Assembly (NCBI GenBank): GCA_947492105.1
Contig: CANLMN010000001.1
Coordinates: forward strand, 310,001 to 374,000
Source of the DNA: an uncultured Aquimarina sp.
GTDB lineage: Bacteria > Bacteroidota > Bacteroidia > Flavobacteriales > Flavobacteriaceae
Direction of reading: 5' to 3'
DNA: 64,000 nucleotides
The translations under genes were made by a program, and so were the position numbers. The notes beneath the pieces were generated by a model. The model was not told the origin of the DNA, searched no databases, and saw nothing but the letters and a program-made list of their open reading frames with translations. Each line of letters starts with the position of its first letter. Position 1 is the first letter of the stretch. Of the stretch, positions 34,342 to 43,218 are shown one piece after another.

Positions 34342-34504
34342 ATACCTTTTATCCTTTGAATTTACTGGGATAAAATTTTCTTTTTTCGCCTCAGCTCCGA
34401 TATAAAAACAAACCGTAACTAAGGTTATGCTTCATTTTTCTGCTACAGCTGAAACAAAAAAATCTTAATCTTTCTTTCCGGTAAACTCAAACAACAAAAG
34501 GTAT
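34342..34504 (+). repeat. Family B intergenic palindromic element, full length (B3)
   Basis: ATACCTTTTATCC at the left and AAAAGGTAT at the right, core CCGTAACTAAGGTTATGC. The inner arms are less perfect than in B1. Confidence 0.85.
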
Positions 34505-34770
34505 AAATTTACTTTTCACGCTTCAAAAACTATGATCACATTGCGTTCTTAAAAAAGATAATTGATTAGATATGGTATATCGAAAATGGTTTTTTTGATC
34601 CTAGCAGGATCCACTAAAAGGGAGAAGTCAGTTCGTAATGATGGTAAGTAATTTGCTGATCAGTTCATATTTTTTTTACATTTGACAGCGGTATTACGAG
34701 CCAAGAAGAGCGGTTATACCATTATATTGAACATCTTTTCAAACTTCTAAAACAACCACAAGAAACTCCT

Positions 34771-36075
34771 CTATTTGGTAGTTCTTTTTTCTTCTATTTC
34801 TGACAAAGGCAGCCCCTTTTCTCGCATAAAGAAATAATGTTTTGGACTTCCTATAATCTGAGAAGAATAAACTCCCGAATGGCCTGAAAACAAATAAGCC
34901 GTACAACAAGCAAGTGCGATAAAGACACCTGACTCAATCCCAAAAAGTTCAATCCCCATAATGGTACAAGCAATTGGTGTATTAGTTGCTCCAGCAAAAA
35001 CAGCCACAAATCCCATACCGGCAAGCAATCCCATTGGCAAAGGAATAAACCAAATCAGTACATTACCCAGAGTAGCTCCTATAAAAAATAAGGGGGTCAC
35101 TTCTCCTCCCTTAAAACCTGCACCAAGCGTAAAAGAAGTAAATAATAGTTTCAACAAAAAATCATAAGAATTGAGTTGTACACTAAACGCATCTACGATA
35201 GTTGGCACTCCCAATCCAATATATTTTGTGGTACCCATCAAGTATAGTATAATAGCTAGAATAGCCCCTCCAACAACTGGTCTTAATGGAGGATATTTAA
35301 TCTTGTTTTTAAAAAGATTCCCCCAAAAATGAGAAGATTTGGAAAACAACATCGCAACGAGGCCAAAAATAATACCTGCAAGCAAAGACCACAAAAGAGT
35401 AATAGGTGTCATTTCTACAACTGTACCTATATGATAATGTGTATGTGTGACCCCCCAGATGGTACAAAAATAATCTGCAAAAACTGCAGCCATAAAACTA
35501 GGAATAATAGCATCGAGTCTTATTCTTCCAAGAACTAAAACTTCTAAAGCAAAAATCCCCCCTGCTAATGGTGTTCCAAAAACGGAAGCAAAACCCGCGC
35601 TAATACCTGCTATTAACACAATTTTCCTATCACGATTTGATAATTTCAGAATTTTTGTAAACCTATCTGCAATTGCGCCTCCTATTTGAACCGCCGTACC
35701 TTCACGTCCTGCAGAACCACCAAATAGATGTGTCAAAATAGTTCCAAACAAAACCAATGGAGCCATTCTAAAAGGAATAATTTTTTTTGGAGAATGGAAC
35801 TCATCAAGCAATAAGTTGTTTCCTTTAACAACACTATCGCCAAACAAATGATATGACAATCCTATTACAAAACCTGCAACTGGTAATAATGCTATTATCC
35901 ATAAATGTGTCTCTCTCCAATCTGTTGCCCAGTCTAAACTTATTAGAAAAAAAGCAGAGGCACTACCTGCAACAACTCCTAATACCAAACAAATTAACAC
36001 CCATTTAAAAAGATATACTAATGAAGGTATTTGCTCGAATGAAAATAAAAAATCCTTAATTTTAACTTTGTCCAT
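34771..36075 (-). CDS. ClC-family voltage-gated anion channel/antiporter
   Basis: A 434-residue integral membrane protein with the ClC fold. The ATG at 36075 is preferred over an in-frame TTG at 36090. The gating-glutamate block is FGGSAGREGTAVQIGG (Glu125), and the later block is GAGFKGGEVTPLFFIGATLG, followed by GMGFVAVFAGATNTPIACTI. Where chloride ClCs have GSGIP, this protein reads GNNLLLDEFH (85-94). From memory, that variant is typical of the clade that includes fluoride-exporting CLC-F proteins, so fluoride rather than chloride may be the ion. No CBS domains follow. No fluoride riboswitch was recognised upstream. Confidence 0.85.
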   Translation of the reverse strand: MDKVKIKDFLFSFEQIPSLVYLFKWVLICLVLGVVAGSASAFFLISLDWATDWRETHLWIIALLPVAGFVIGLSYHLFGDSVVKGNNLLLDEFHSPKKIIPFRMAPLVLFGTILTHLFGGSAGREGTAVQIGGAIADRFTKILKLSNRDRKIVLIAGISAGFASVFGTPLAGGIFALEVLVLGRIRLDAIIPSFMAAVFADYFCTIWGVTHTHYHIGTVVEMTPITLLWSLLAGIIFGLVAMLFSKSSHFWGNLFKNKIKYPPLRPVVGGAILAIILYLMGTTKYIGLGVPTIVDAFSVQLNSYDFLLKLLFTSFTLGAGFKGGEVTPLFFIGATLGNVLIWFIPLPMGLLAGMGFVAVFAGATNTPIACTIMGIELFGIESGVFIALACCTAYLFSGHSGVYSSQIIGSPKHYFFMREKGLPLSEIEEKRTTK

Positions 36076-36090
36076 ACAACCTTGTATCAA

Positions 36091-36475
36091 TGACGCTTCT
36101 AAGACACAGACTATTAGAAGCAGACATCATTCATATCAATCAGAACGGTCTGAGATAGACATCATTGCTTAATTTTACAATCGTAAATGTAAACTAAAAA
36201 TAAAGGTTTTACAACATTGCTTTTAATTAATTGCCCTAGTGCTTTCTTAATGAGAAAAGACGCAACACCTGCTAGATTTTGAATTCCTCTCAACAAAATG
36301 ATTTTTTCTTTTTAATTCATTCAAACCGCAACTGGCATAAATGAATTATCTTGTCATATCAAAAAAGTATGTCTTTTTTTGATATGAACAAACATGAATC
36401 CTTTCAGGAATTAAACTAAAATCAAAACAACCAGATTATTCTCTGGGTATTACAACTCCCAATAACTTCTACGTG
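36091..36475. other. Divergent region between ClC and the mod operon
   Basis: Holds the AT-rich hairpin at 36354-36387. Otherwise no repeat or reading frame is recognised. Confidence 0.5.
36354..36387. promoter_or_regulatory. AT-rich inverted repeat upstream of modA
   Basis: TCATATCAAAAAAG and CTTTTTTTGATATGA arms around TATGT, about 90 bases before modA. It could be an operator or a leader hairpin. Confidence 0.4.
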
Positions 36476-37303
36476 ATGAATCATAAAAAAACACTTTGGC
36501 TACATCCTATGGTCAGAAAACAGTTTTTTAAAAAGGCTACCATCAGCAGCCTAAAGCAACTAAGTGTTGTTATCGCACTCATTATACTATCTGGGTGCAA
36601 ACAACCACAAACAAAGCTTAGAATCGCCACTGCTGCAAGCATGCAATATACCATGCAGCGGCTCACAGAAAGTTTCACTCTACAGACAGGTATTCCATGT
36701 GATATAGTCACTGGATCATCCGGAAAACTCACGACACAAATTACACAAGGCGCTCCTTATGATGTATTTGTAGCAGCAGACATGAAATACCCACGCACAG
36801 TATTTGACAACAGGATGGCCGTTTCTACTCCAAAAACCTATGCCTACGGAAATCTTGTACTATGGAGTACGAAACCCGAAATACCTCCATCTCTCCAAAC
36901 GCTACATCTCTCTACAATTAAACATATTGCCTTGGCGAATCCAAAAACTGCCCCTTATGGACAAGCTGCATTAGAAGTACTAAAACGCACTTCCCTACTA
37001 GACAGCCTATCTACCAAATTAGTTTATGGAGAGAGTGTTGCACAAGCAAGTCAGTTTATTTTTTCAGGAGCAGCCGACATCGGATTTACGGCAAAATCAA
37101 TTGTAGTAGCGTCTGGACTAAAAAACAAAGGTCACTGGCTCCCTGTAAACCAAAAACTATATACTCCAATTGCCCAAGGTATTGTTTTACTAAAAGCTGA
37201 CAATAAGCAACAAGAACAAGCCAAGAAATTCTATAATTTCATGTTTTCGGATGCTGCTACGGCAATTTTGAATACCTTTGGATATTCTAGAACGAAACCT
37301 TAG
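36476..37303 (+). CDS. modA: Molybdate ABC transporter, substrate-binding lipoprotein
   Basis: Captures molybdate (or tungstate) outside the cytoplasmic membrane and delivers it to ModB. 275 residues from the ATG at 36476; a GTG directly upstream is in frame. The lipobox is IILSGC near residue 41, after an unusually long N-terminus; the internal ATG at 36509 is an alternative start. Family blocks are RIATAASMQYTMQRLTESF, TGSSGKLTTQI, GAPYDVFVAADMKYP, ANPKTAPYGQAALEVL and SGAADIGFTAKS. First gene of modABC, 24 bases before modB. Confidence 0.95.
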   Translation: MNHKKTLWLHPMVRKQFFKKATISSLKQLSVVIALIILSGCKQPQTKLRIATAASMQYTMQRLTESFTLQTGIPCDIVTGSSGKLTTQITQGAPYDVFVAADMKYPRTVFDNRMAVSTPKTYAYGNLVLWSTKPEIPPSLQTLHLSTIKHIALANPKTAPYGQAALEVLKRTSLLDSLSTKLVYGESVAQASQFIFSGAADIGFTAKSIVVASGLKNKGHWLPVNQKLYTPIAQGIVLLKADNKQQEQAKKFYNFMFSDAATAILNTFGYSRTKP

Positions 37304-37327
37304 CAACCACAAACTCTAACATTAGCA

Positions 37328-38005
37328 ATGGTAATGGATTGGCAACCACTAATACTTACACTAGAACTTGCTTTAATTACGACCGTATTACTGTTCTTAC
37401 TTGGATTCCCACTAGCCTACTGGTTGGTATACTCCAAGAGTAAGCTAAAACCTATCATTGAAACCTTGGTTAGTATGCCCCTAGTACTACCACCTACAGT
37501 GCTAGGTTTTTACTTATTAATTGCCTTCAGTCCATCAAATGCTTTTGGTAATTGGCTAGATGAAGTTCTGGGTTTACGTCTTGTTTTTTCTTTTGAAGGT
37601 ATCGTACTAGCATCAATGCTGTATAGTTTACCATTCATGACACACCCATTGCAATCAGGTTTACAAAGTCTTTCGCCTTCGCTAAAAGAAGCCTCTTATG
37701 TATTAGGAAAATCCAGATGGACCACTTTTGCCAAAATACTACTCCCCAATATCAAACCATCTATATTAACAGGAGTGGTACTAACTTTTGCTCATACTAT
37801 TGGTGAGTTTGGAGTGGTACTAATGATTGGAGGCAACATTCCTGGAAAAACAAAAGTGGCATCCATTGCTATCTACGACGAGGTAGAAACATTAAACTAT
37901 ATGGCGGCAAATAGCTATTCCATGGTATTATTTGCAGTTACTTTTATCATTTTACTAGCTATATATCTCTTTAATGGTGGCTATCTAACACGCTTTTGGA
38001 AATGA
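37328..38005 (+). CDS. modB: Molybdate ABC transporter, permease
   Basis: A 225-residue inner-membrane permease with about five to six membrane helices. It has the ModB signature SMPLVLPPTVLGFYLLIAFS, and GEFGVVLMIGGNIPGKTKVA corresponds to the ABC permease EAA loop region that contacts ModC. A second ATG two codons on (37334) is possible. The stop overlaps the modC start as ATGA (38002-38005), which implies translational coupling. Confidence 0.95.
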   Translation: MVMDWQPLILTLELALITTVLLFLLGFPLAYWLVYSKSKLKPIIETLVSMPLVLPPTVLGFYLLIAFSPSNAFGNWLDEVLGLRLVFSFEGIVLASMLYSLPFMTHPLQSGLQSLSPSLKEASYVLGKSRWTTFAKILLPNIKPSILTGVVLTFAHTIGEFGVVLMIGGNIPGKTKVASIAIYDEVETLNYMAANSYSMVLFAVTFIILLAIYLFNGGYLTRFWK

Positions 38006-38868
38006 TCTTATTGGAATTTCAAAAAAAACTACAAGGAGCTGCAGGCACCATGTTCTTAGACATAGCACTAGAGCTACCCAAAGGCAGTTTTACTAGTATT
38101 TGTGGAAAATCTGGGGCAGGAAAAACAACGTTACTACGAACTATAGCCGGCTTAGAAAAAGTATCTCATGGAAAAATAATCGTCAATAACACTACTTGGC
38201 TGGATACCAGTAAAAGAATATATCTCCAACCACAGAAAAGGAATATAGGAATTGTTTTTCAGGATTATAGTCTATTTCCTCACATGACTGTCAGAGAAAA
38301 TCTTGCGTTTGCCCTAAGCAAAAATCAAGACCCCAAGACCATCGATGAATTGATTGCTATCACAGAATTAGGAGATCTACAAAAGCAAAAGCCCAATTTA
38401 CTTTCGGGAGGACAACAACAACGAGTGGCGTTAGCTATGGCACTAATTCAAAAACCAGAGGTCTTACTACTAGACGAACCGCTATCTGCTTTGGATCCAG
38501 AAATGCGACAAAAACTACAACTACTCATCAAAGAACTACACACCACTTATGAGCTCACGACCCTTATGGTTAGTCATGACCAGGAAGAAATTCTATTGCT
38601 CTCTGATAATGTAGTGACATTAGACAAAGGTTTGATTACAAACCAAGAAGCTCCATACCAACGTTCCAAAAGCACAACTTCTTTTTCGAGTAACTACCAA
38701 CTCAAGGGCAAAATTATAGCATTAGAGTCAAATGGAACTGTACTTATAGTTATGATAGGTCAAAATATTCTAAAAATTCCGAATACCAAAAAAGAAAGTA
38801 CCACTCCATCCATTGGAGATGAAATCGTACTTTCTTTTAAGAATTCCAATTTGGAAATACTACTATAA
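38002..38868 (+). CDS. modC: Molybdate ABC transporter, ATP-binding protein
   Basis: Powers molybdate import. 288 residues from the ATG that overlaps the modB stop. Walker A is CGKSGAGKTTLLR, the Q-loop FQDYSLFPHMTV, the signature LLSGGQQQRVALAMAL, Walker B VLLLDEPLSALD and the H-loop LMVSHDQEE. A short C-terminal extension (residues 225-288, NYQLKGKIIALESNGTVLIV) fits a single MOP/TOBE-like domain. It is convergent with fabD, 35 bases away. Confidence 0.96.
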   Translation: MILLEFQKKLQGAAGTMFLDIALELPKGSFTSICGKSGAGKTTLLRTIAGLEKVSHGKIIVNNTTWLDTSKRIYLQPQKRNIGIVFQDYSLFPHMTVRENLAFALSKNQDPKTIDELIAITELGDLQKQKPNLLSGGQQQRVALAMALIQKPEVLLLDEPLSALDPEMRQKLQLLIKELHTTYELTTLMVSHDQEEILLLSDNVVTLDKGLITNQEAPYQRSKSTTSFSSNYQLKGKIIALESNGTVLIVMIGQNILKIPNTKKESTTPSIGDEIVLSFKNSNLEILL

Positions 38869-38903
38869 AAATTTTAAGTTTCTTATAAGTATTACGTTTT
38901 CGT

Positions 38904-39791
38904 CTAAATCTCTATCGCAGCGTTTGCAGTTTCTGCACTACGTTCTATCTTTTTTACCAATCCTTGCAACACTTTACCTGGCCCTACTTCTGTAAATATG
39001 GTAGCCCCATCAACCAACATTTGCCGTACACTTTGTGTCCATTTTACCGGAGCTGTAAGTTGCAACATCAAATTTTTCTTAATCTCTTCTGGATCCACAA
39101 CAGCTGTTGTTGTAACATTTTGATATATAGGACATTTTGGCTTACTAAATTCAGTTCCTCCTATAGCAGCAGCCAACTCTGCCCTTGCAGGTTCCATAAG
39201 TGGTGAGTGAAATGCTCCACCTACAGGCAAAAGTAATGCACGTCTAGCACCAGCTTCCTTTAAAGCCTCACATGCTTTTTCTACGGCTGTTAACTCTCCC
39301 GAAATCACCAATTGCCCAGGACAATTATAATTTGCTGCTACCACTATTCCATCAATTTTGGCACAGATATCTTCTACAATATGATCCTCTAAACCCAGTA
39401 CTGCTGCCATGGTAGACACCTGTAACTCACAAGCCTTCTGCATTGCAAGCGCTCTTTGCGAAACCAATCGCAATCCATCTTCAAAGTTCAATGCCCCATT
39501 TGCTACCAAAGCAGAAAATTCTCCTAAAGAGTGTCCTGCAACCATATCTGGCAGAAACGCTTTTCCTAAAACCTTGCTCAAAATAACAGAGTGCAAAAAA
39601 ATGGCTGGCTGTGTAACCTTCGTTTCTTTCAAAGATTCTGCCGTTCCTTCGAACATAATTTTAGTAATCTCAAAACCTAAGATTTCATTTGCTTGTTCAA
39701 AAAGCTCAACAGCCAATTTAGAATTTTGATACAAATCTAACCCCATACCTGAGAACTGTGCTCCTTGACCAGGAAATATAAATGCTTTCAT
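38904..39791 (-). CDS. fabD: Malonyl CoA-acyl carrier protein transacylase
   Basis: Loads malonate onto acyl carrier protein for fatty-acid synthesis. The protein has 295 residues with the FabD blocks MKAFIFPGQGAQFSGMG, QPAIFLHS and VAGHSLGEFSALVA (nucleophile Ser88). It also has RALAMQKAC (Arg binding the carboxylate), GGAFHSPLMEPAR (catalytic His195) and FTEVGPGKVLQGLVKKI. The other fab genes are not nearby. It is followed on the minus strand by a convergent modC. Confidence 0.97.
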   Translation of the reverse strand: MKAFIFPGQGAQFSGMGLDLYQNSKLAVELFEQANEILGFEITKIMFEGTAESLKETKVTQPAIFLHSVILSKVLGKAFLPDMVAGHSLGEFSALVANGALNFEDGLRLVSQRALAMQKACELQVSTMAAVLGLEDHIVEDICAKIDGIVVAANYNCPGQLVISGELTAVEKACEALKEAGARRALLLPVGGAFHSPLMEPARAELAAAIGGTEFSKPKCPIYQNVTTTAVVDPEEIKKNLMLQLTAPVKWTQSVRQMLVDGATIFTEVGPGKVLQGLVKKIERSAETANAAIEI

Positions 39792-39855
39792 AACTTCATT
39801 ACATTTTAAAAATGTAAAAATACGTATCTCTCCTTACTCCACCATTAAAAACGAT

Positions 39856-39895
39856 TCAAAAAAAGAAGGAGTACTACCATAAGGCAGTACTCCTG
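39856..39895 (-). terminator. Terminator after the Crp/Fnr gene
   Basis: GGAGTACT (39868-39875) and AGTACTCC (39886-39893), extended by CC/GG, with an A-run at 39858-39864 that becomes U on the minus transcript. It lies 48 bases after the Crp/Fnr stop and keeps fabD separate. Confidence 0.8.
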
Positions 39896-39940
39896 TTTTA
39901 TAAAAAAAACTACCTATCAAGTAGTTATCACTAGTATATA

Positions 39941-40609
39941 CTATGCAACTTTTTTCAGTCGCAACTCTTTTCTTCCAAAATCTATCAATTCTGCTTCCTT
40001 GAGTTCATTCATCAGTTGATTTAGCGTTGGTCTAGATGTGCCTATAAGATTAGCGATATCCTTTTGAGTATAAGGATGCAGTATAATCATATCCCCAGTA
40101 TCTGGGCAACAGTATCCATAATCTTCCTTTAGTTCATTAAAAAAGTCTAACAATCTAGTTTTTGAATCTTTGAATAATAAATTCTGTAGTCGACGTTCTA
40201 GCTTTTTAAAACGCAACCCAATGAACTTATAAATTTTGAGGCTAAAGTTTTGGTTCTCTCGCATAAGATCATACATAGTTTCTATTCCTATTGGACATAT
40301 TGAAGTTTTATTATCAATTGATTGTGCAAATTCATTTCGCTTTTGTTCTCCTAAAATCGCCTTCTCTCCAAAAATTTCTCCTCTTGTTAATATTGCTTTT
40401 ACAATTTCATGCCCTCCTTCAGAATAGTAACCAATTTTGACCTTACCATTTTCGATCAAATAGACCTTATTTGCTGCATCTTCCTCAAAGTAAATATAAT
40501 CACTCTTTTTATAGGCCTCGAAATCGTGATCCTTCTTATAATTATTCAATTTATGAGGGCATAGTACCTTAAAAAGATCAGTTTCTTCGAAAAACCATAT
40601 TAAACTCAT
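39941..40609 (-). CDS. Crp/Fnr-family transcriptional regulator
   Basis: A 222-residue regulator; the ATG at 40609 is preferred over an in-frame GTG at 40636. The cyclic-nucleotide-binding beta roll spans about residues 25-120 (YIYFEEDAANKVYLIENGKV, GYYSEGGHEIVKAILTRGEI, FGEKAILGE). A dimer helix and the Crp HTH follow (LHPYTQKDIANLIGTSRPTL, NQLMNELKEAELIDF). There is no N-terminal cysteine cluster for an iron-sulfur sensor, so it is not a classical Fnr. The effector is unknown. It stands between fabD and the aconitase acnA, both on the same strand, with terminators on both sides. Confidence 0.93.
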   Translation of the reverse strand: MSLIWFFEETDLFKVLCPHKLNNYKKDHDFEAYKKSDYIYFEEDAANKVYLIENGKVKIGYYSEGGHEIVKAILTRGEIFGEKAILGEQKRNEFAQSIDNKTSICPIGIETMYDLMRENQNFSLKIYKFIGLRFKKLERRLQNLLFKDSKTRLLDFFNELKEDYGYCCPDTGDMIILHPYTQKDIANLIGTSRPTLNQLMNELKEAELIDFGRKELRLKKVA

Positions 40610-40691
40610 ATCTTGCAGTTTTAGTAGACACCACACTCATTTGTTAAAACTTTTTAGTCCTTGCAACGCCAACAACCTTACAAACAAGTGT

Positions 40692-40720
40692 TAAAAAAAA
40701 GCTCAGTCAAACTGAGCTTT
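40692..40720 (-). terminator. Terminator after acnA
   Basis: GCTCAGT and ACTGAGC (40701-40707, 40711-40717) with a CAA loop, an A8 run on the left and TTTTCC on the right. It starts 36 bases past the acnA stop. Confidence 0.85.
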
Positions 40721-40755
40721 TCCTTATGATCATTTTACTTTTTTATATTATTGTT

Positions 40756-43026
40756 TTACGCATTATTTTCCTTCTTAATCAAGTTCAGAGCAGAACCTTC
40801 GTTAAACCACTGAATTTGAGAATCGTTATATGTATGATTCACTTTTATCTCGTCTTTAGAACCATCGGCATGCACTAACTCAATTGTCAAAGGCTTACCT
40901 GGAGTAAACTCATTTAAATCTAGAAAATTAAAAATATCATCTTCTTGAATCAAATCATAATCTGATTCATTGACAAACGTCAATCCGAGCATTCCTTGTT
41001 TTTTTAGATTTGTTTCATGAATCCTAGCAAATGATTTTACGATTACCGCTACTACTCCTAGATGCCGAGGTTCCATAGCTGCATGTTCTCTAGAAGATCC
41101 TTCTCCATAATTATGATCCCCTACCACTATTGATTTTACCCCAGCTGCTTTATACGCTCTTGCTACATCCGGCACACCACCAAACTCTCCGTTCAATTGG
41201 TTTTTGACAAAGTTAGTCTTCTTACCAAAGGCATTAACCGCTCCTATTAGGCAATTATTCGATATATTATCCAAATGTCCACGGTAACGTAACCAAGGTC
41301 CCGCCATAGAAATATGATCCGTTGTACATTTACCAAATGCTTTAATCAACAATTTAGCTCCTTTGATTTCATCCCCAATCGGCTCAAAAGGTGTCAACAG
41401 CTGCAAACGTTCTGATTCTGGATTCACTACTACACCAATCCCGCTACCATCAGCTACAGGCTCTAAATACCCATCATCCTTTACCTCAAAACCTTTTGGT
41501 GGCAACTCCCATCCTGTTGGCTCATCCAATCTTACTTCTTGCCCATCTTCATTAATCAGAGTATCTGTCATTGGATTAAAATCCAAACGACCTGCTATCG
41601 TGACAGCCGCTACCATCTCTGGAGAAGCTACAAAAGCGTGTGTATTTGGATTACCATCTGCACGTTTTGCAAAGTTTCTATTAAATGAATGAATGATACT
41701 ATTCTTCGGTGCATTTTTTGGATCACTGTAACGTGCCCACTGCCCAATACATGGACCACATGCATTGGTGAATATTTTTGCATCTAATCTTTCGAAGACA
41801 TTGAGTATTCCATCTCTATCCGCTGTGTATCGCACTTTTTCAGACCCTGGATTAATACCAAATTCTGCTTTTATTTTCAATCCTTTATCGAGAGCTTGTT
41901 GTGCTATAGAAGCAGCTCTTGACAAGTCCTCATAAGAAGAGTTCGTACAAGAACCGATTAGCCCCCACTCTACTTTTAGTGGCCAATCGTTGGCAGAAGC
42001 TTTTTTGGTCATATCTGAACCCGCTGCAGTCGAAAGATCTGGGGTAAAAGGACCATTCAACAACGGCGTTAATTCTGACAAATCAATTTCTATAACCTGA
42101 TCAAAATATTGTTCTGGATTTGCGTACACCTCCGTATCAGCAGTCAAATATTCTTTTATATCATTCGCTGCATCTGCAACATCTGATCTATCCGTTGCAC
42201 GTAAGTAACGCTCCATTGATTGATCATACCCAAAGGTAGAGGTTGTTGCTCCAATCTCTGCACCCATGTTACAAATAGTACCTTTTCCTGTACAGGACAT
42301 TGCTGTGGCACCTGGGCCGAAATATTCTACTATTGCACCAGTTCCACCTTTTACTGTAAGAATCTCGGCTACTTTTAGAATTACATCTTTTGGCGCTGTC
42401 CATCCTGACAACTTACCTGTTAATTTAACACCAATAAGTTTTGGGAATTTTAGTTCCCATGCCATACCTGCCATAACATCTACGGCATCTGCACCACCTA
42501 CTCCAATAGCCACCATTCCTAATCCACCTGCATTTACTGTATGTGAATCTGTTCCAATCATCATTCCCCCAGGAAATGCATAATTTTCAAGTACTACTTG
42601 GTGAATAATTCCTGCTCCAGGTTTCCAAAAACCAATTCCATATTTATTAGAAACGGATTCTAAGAAATCAAACACTTCGCTACTTATGTCGTTTGCATGT
42701 TTCAAATCCACAGCGGCACCTTGTTTTGCTTGGATCAAATGATCGCAATGCACTGTTGTAGGCACTGCAACTTTGGGTTTTCCTGCCTGCATAAATTGCA
42801 ATAACGCCATCTGCGCAGTTGCATCTTGGCAAGCAATACGATCTGGTGCAAAATCTACATAATCCTTTCCTCTGGCAAAAGCCTTTGAAGGGGTTCCATC
42901 CCATAAGTGGGAATATAAAATTTTCTCAGAAAGAGTTAGTGGTTTACCTACGACTTCACGTGCTGCATCAACACGTGTTGTCATTTGTGCGTAAACCTTT
43001 TTAATCATGTCGATATCAAATGCCAT
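40756..43026 (-). CDS. Aconitate hydratase, AcnA/mitochondrial type
   Basis: Isomerises citrate to isocitrate in the TCA cycle. The protein has 756 residues, the length of the mitochondrial-type monomeric aconitases. Ligands of the [4Fe-4S] cluster are in [12 protein letters not shown] and [32 protein letters not shown] and the swivel-domain [19 protein letters not shown] are also present. A separate terminator follows acnB upstream, so this gene has its own promoter somewhere in 43027-43156. A second aconitase lies next to it. Confidence 0.95.
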   Translation of the reverse strand: MAFDIDMIKKVYAQMTTRVDAAREVVGKPLTLSEKILYSHLWDGTPSKAFARGKDYVDFAPDRIACQDATAQMALLQFMQAGKPKVAVPTTVHCDHLIQAKQGAAVDLKHANDISSEVFDFLESVSNKYGIGFWKPGAGIIHQVVLENYAFPGGMMIGTDSHTVNAGGLGMVAIGVGGADAVDVMAGMAWELKFPKLIGVKLTGKLSGWTAPKDVILKVAEILTVKGGTGAIVEYFGPGATAMSCTGKGTICNMGAEIGATTSTFGYDQSMERYLRATDRSDVADAANDIKEYLTADTEVYANPEQYFDQVIEIDLSELTPLLNGPFTPDLSTAAGSDMTKKASANDWPLKVEWGLIGSCTNSSYEDLSRAASIAQQALDKGLKIKAEFGINPGSEKVRYTADRDGILNVFERLDAKIFTNACGPCIGQWARYSDPKNAPKNSIIHSFNRNFAKRADGNPNTHAFVASPEMVAAVTIAGRLDFNPMTDTLINEDGQEVRLDEPTGWELPPKGFEVKDDGYLEPVADGSGIGVVVNPESERLQLLTPFEPIGDEIKGAKLLIKAFGKCTTDHISMAGPWLRYRGHLDNISNNCLIGAVNAFGKKTNFVKNQLNGEFGGVPDVARAYKAAGVKSIVVGDHNYGEGSSREHAAMEPRHLGVVAVIVKSFARIHETNLKKQGMLGLTFVNESDYDLIQEDDIFNFLDLNEFTPGKPLTIELVHADGSKDEIKVNHTYNDSQIQWFNEGSALNLIKKENNA

Positions 43027-43156
43027 AAGATTTATTTCTAATTTTTGTTTGCAATTTTACATTCACTAAGATACGAAAATATGAAATGTCTTCAGAGAAG
43101 ACAGACAAAATATACAATCATTTTGAAGAAAGAAAAAACCTCTTCAATTTCATATC

Positions 43157-43191
43157 ATAAAAAAAGTCTGAATCAGCAGATTCAGACTTTT
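43157..43191 (-). terminator. Terminator after acnB
   Basis: AAGTCTGAATC (43164-43174) and GATTCAGACTT (43179-43189) with an AGCA loop, flanked by A on the left. It ends transcription of acnB before acnA. Confidence 0.85.
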
Positions 43192-43218
43192 ATATATGTT
43201 CGACATGGTACTAATCCA

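Larger units (their letters stand above)
33623..34770. other. Gene-free gap, 1148 bp, rich in repeats
   Basis: Contains A4, an orphan terminator (34044-34083), a truncated A5, C3 and B3. No gene is recognised between 33844 and 34043. The tail 34505-34770 shows no feature. Confidence 0.65.

Noticed and set aside
20818-34770. Whether the dense short repeats form a CRISPR array
   Set aside because: Repeats are long palindromes at irregular distances, with no regular 25-40 base repeat/spacer pattern and no cas genes.
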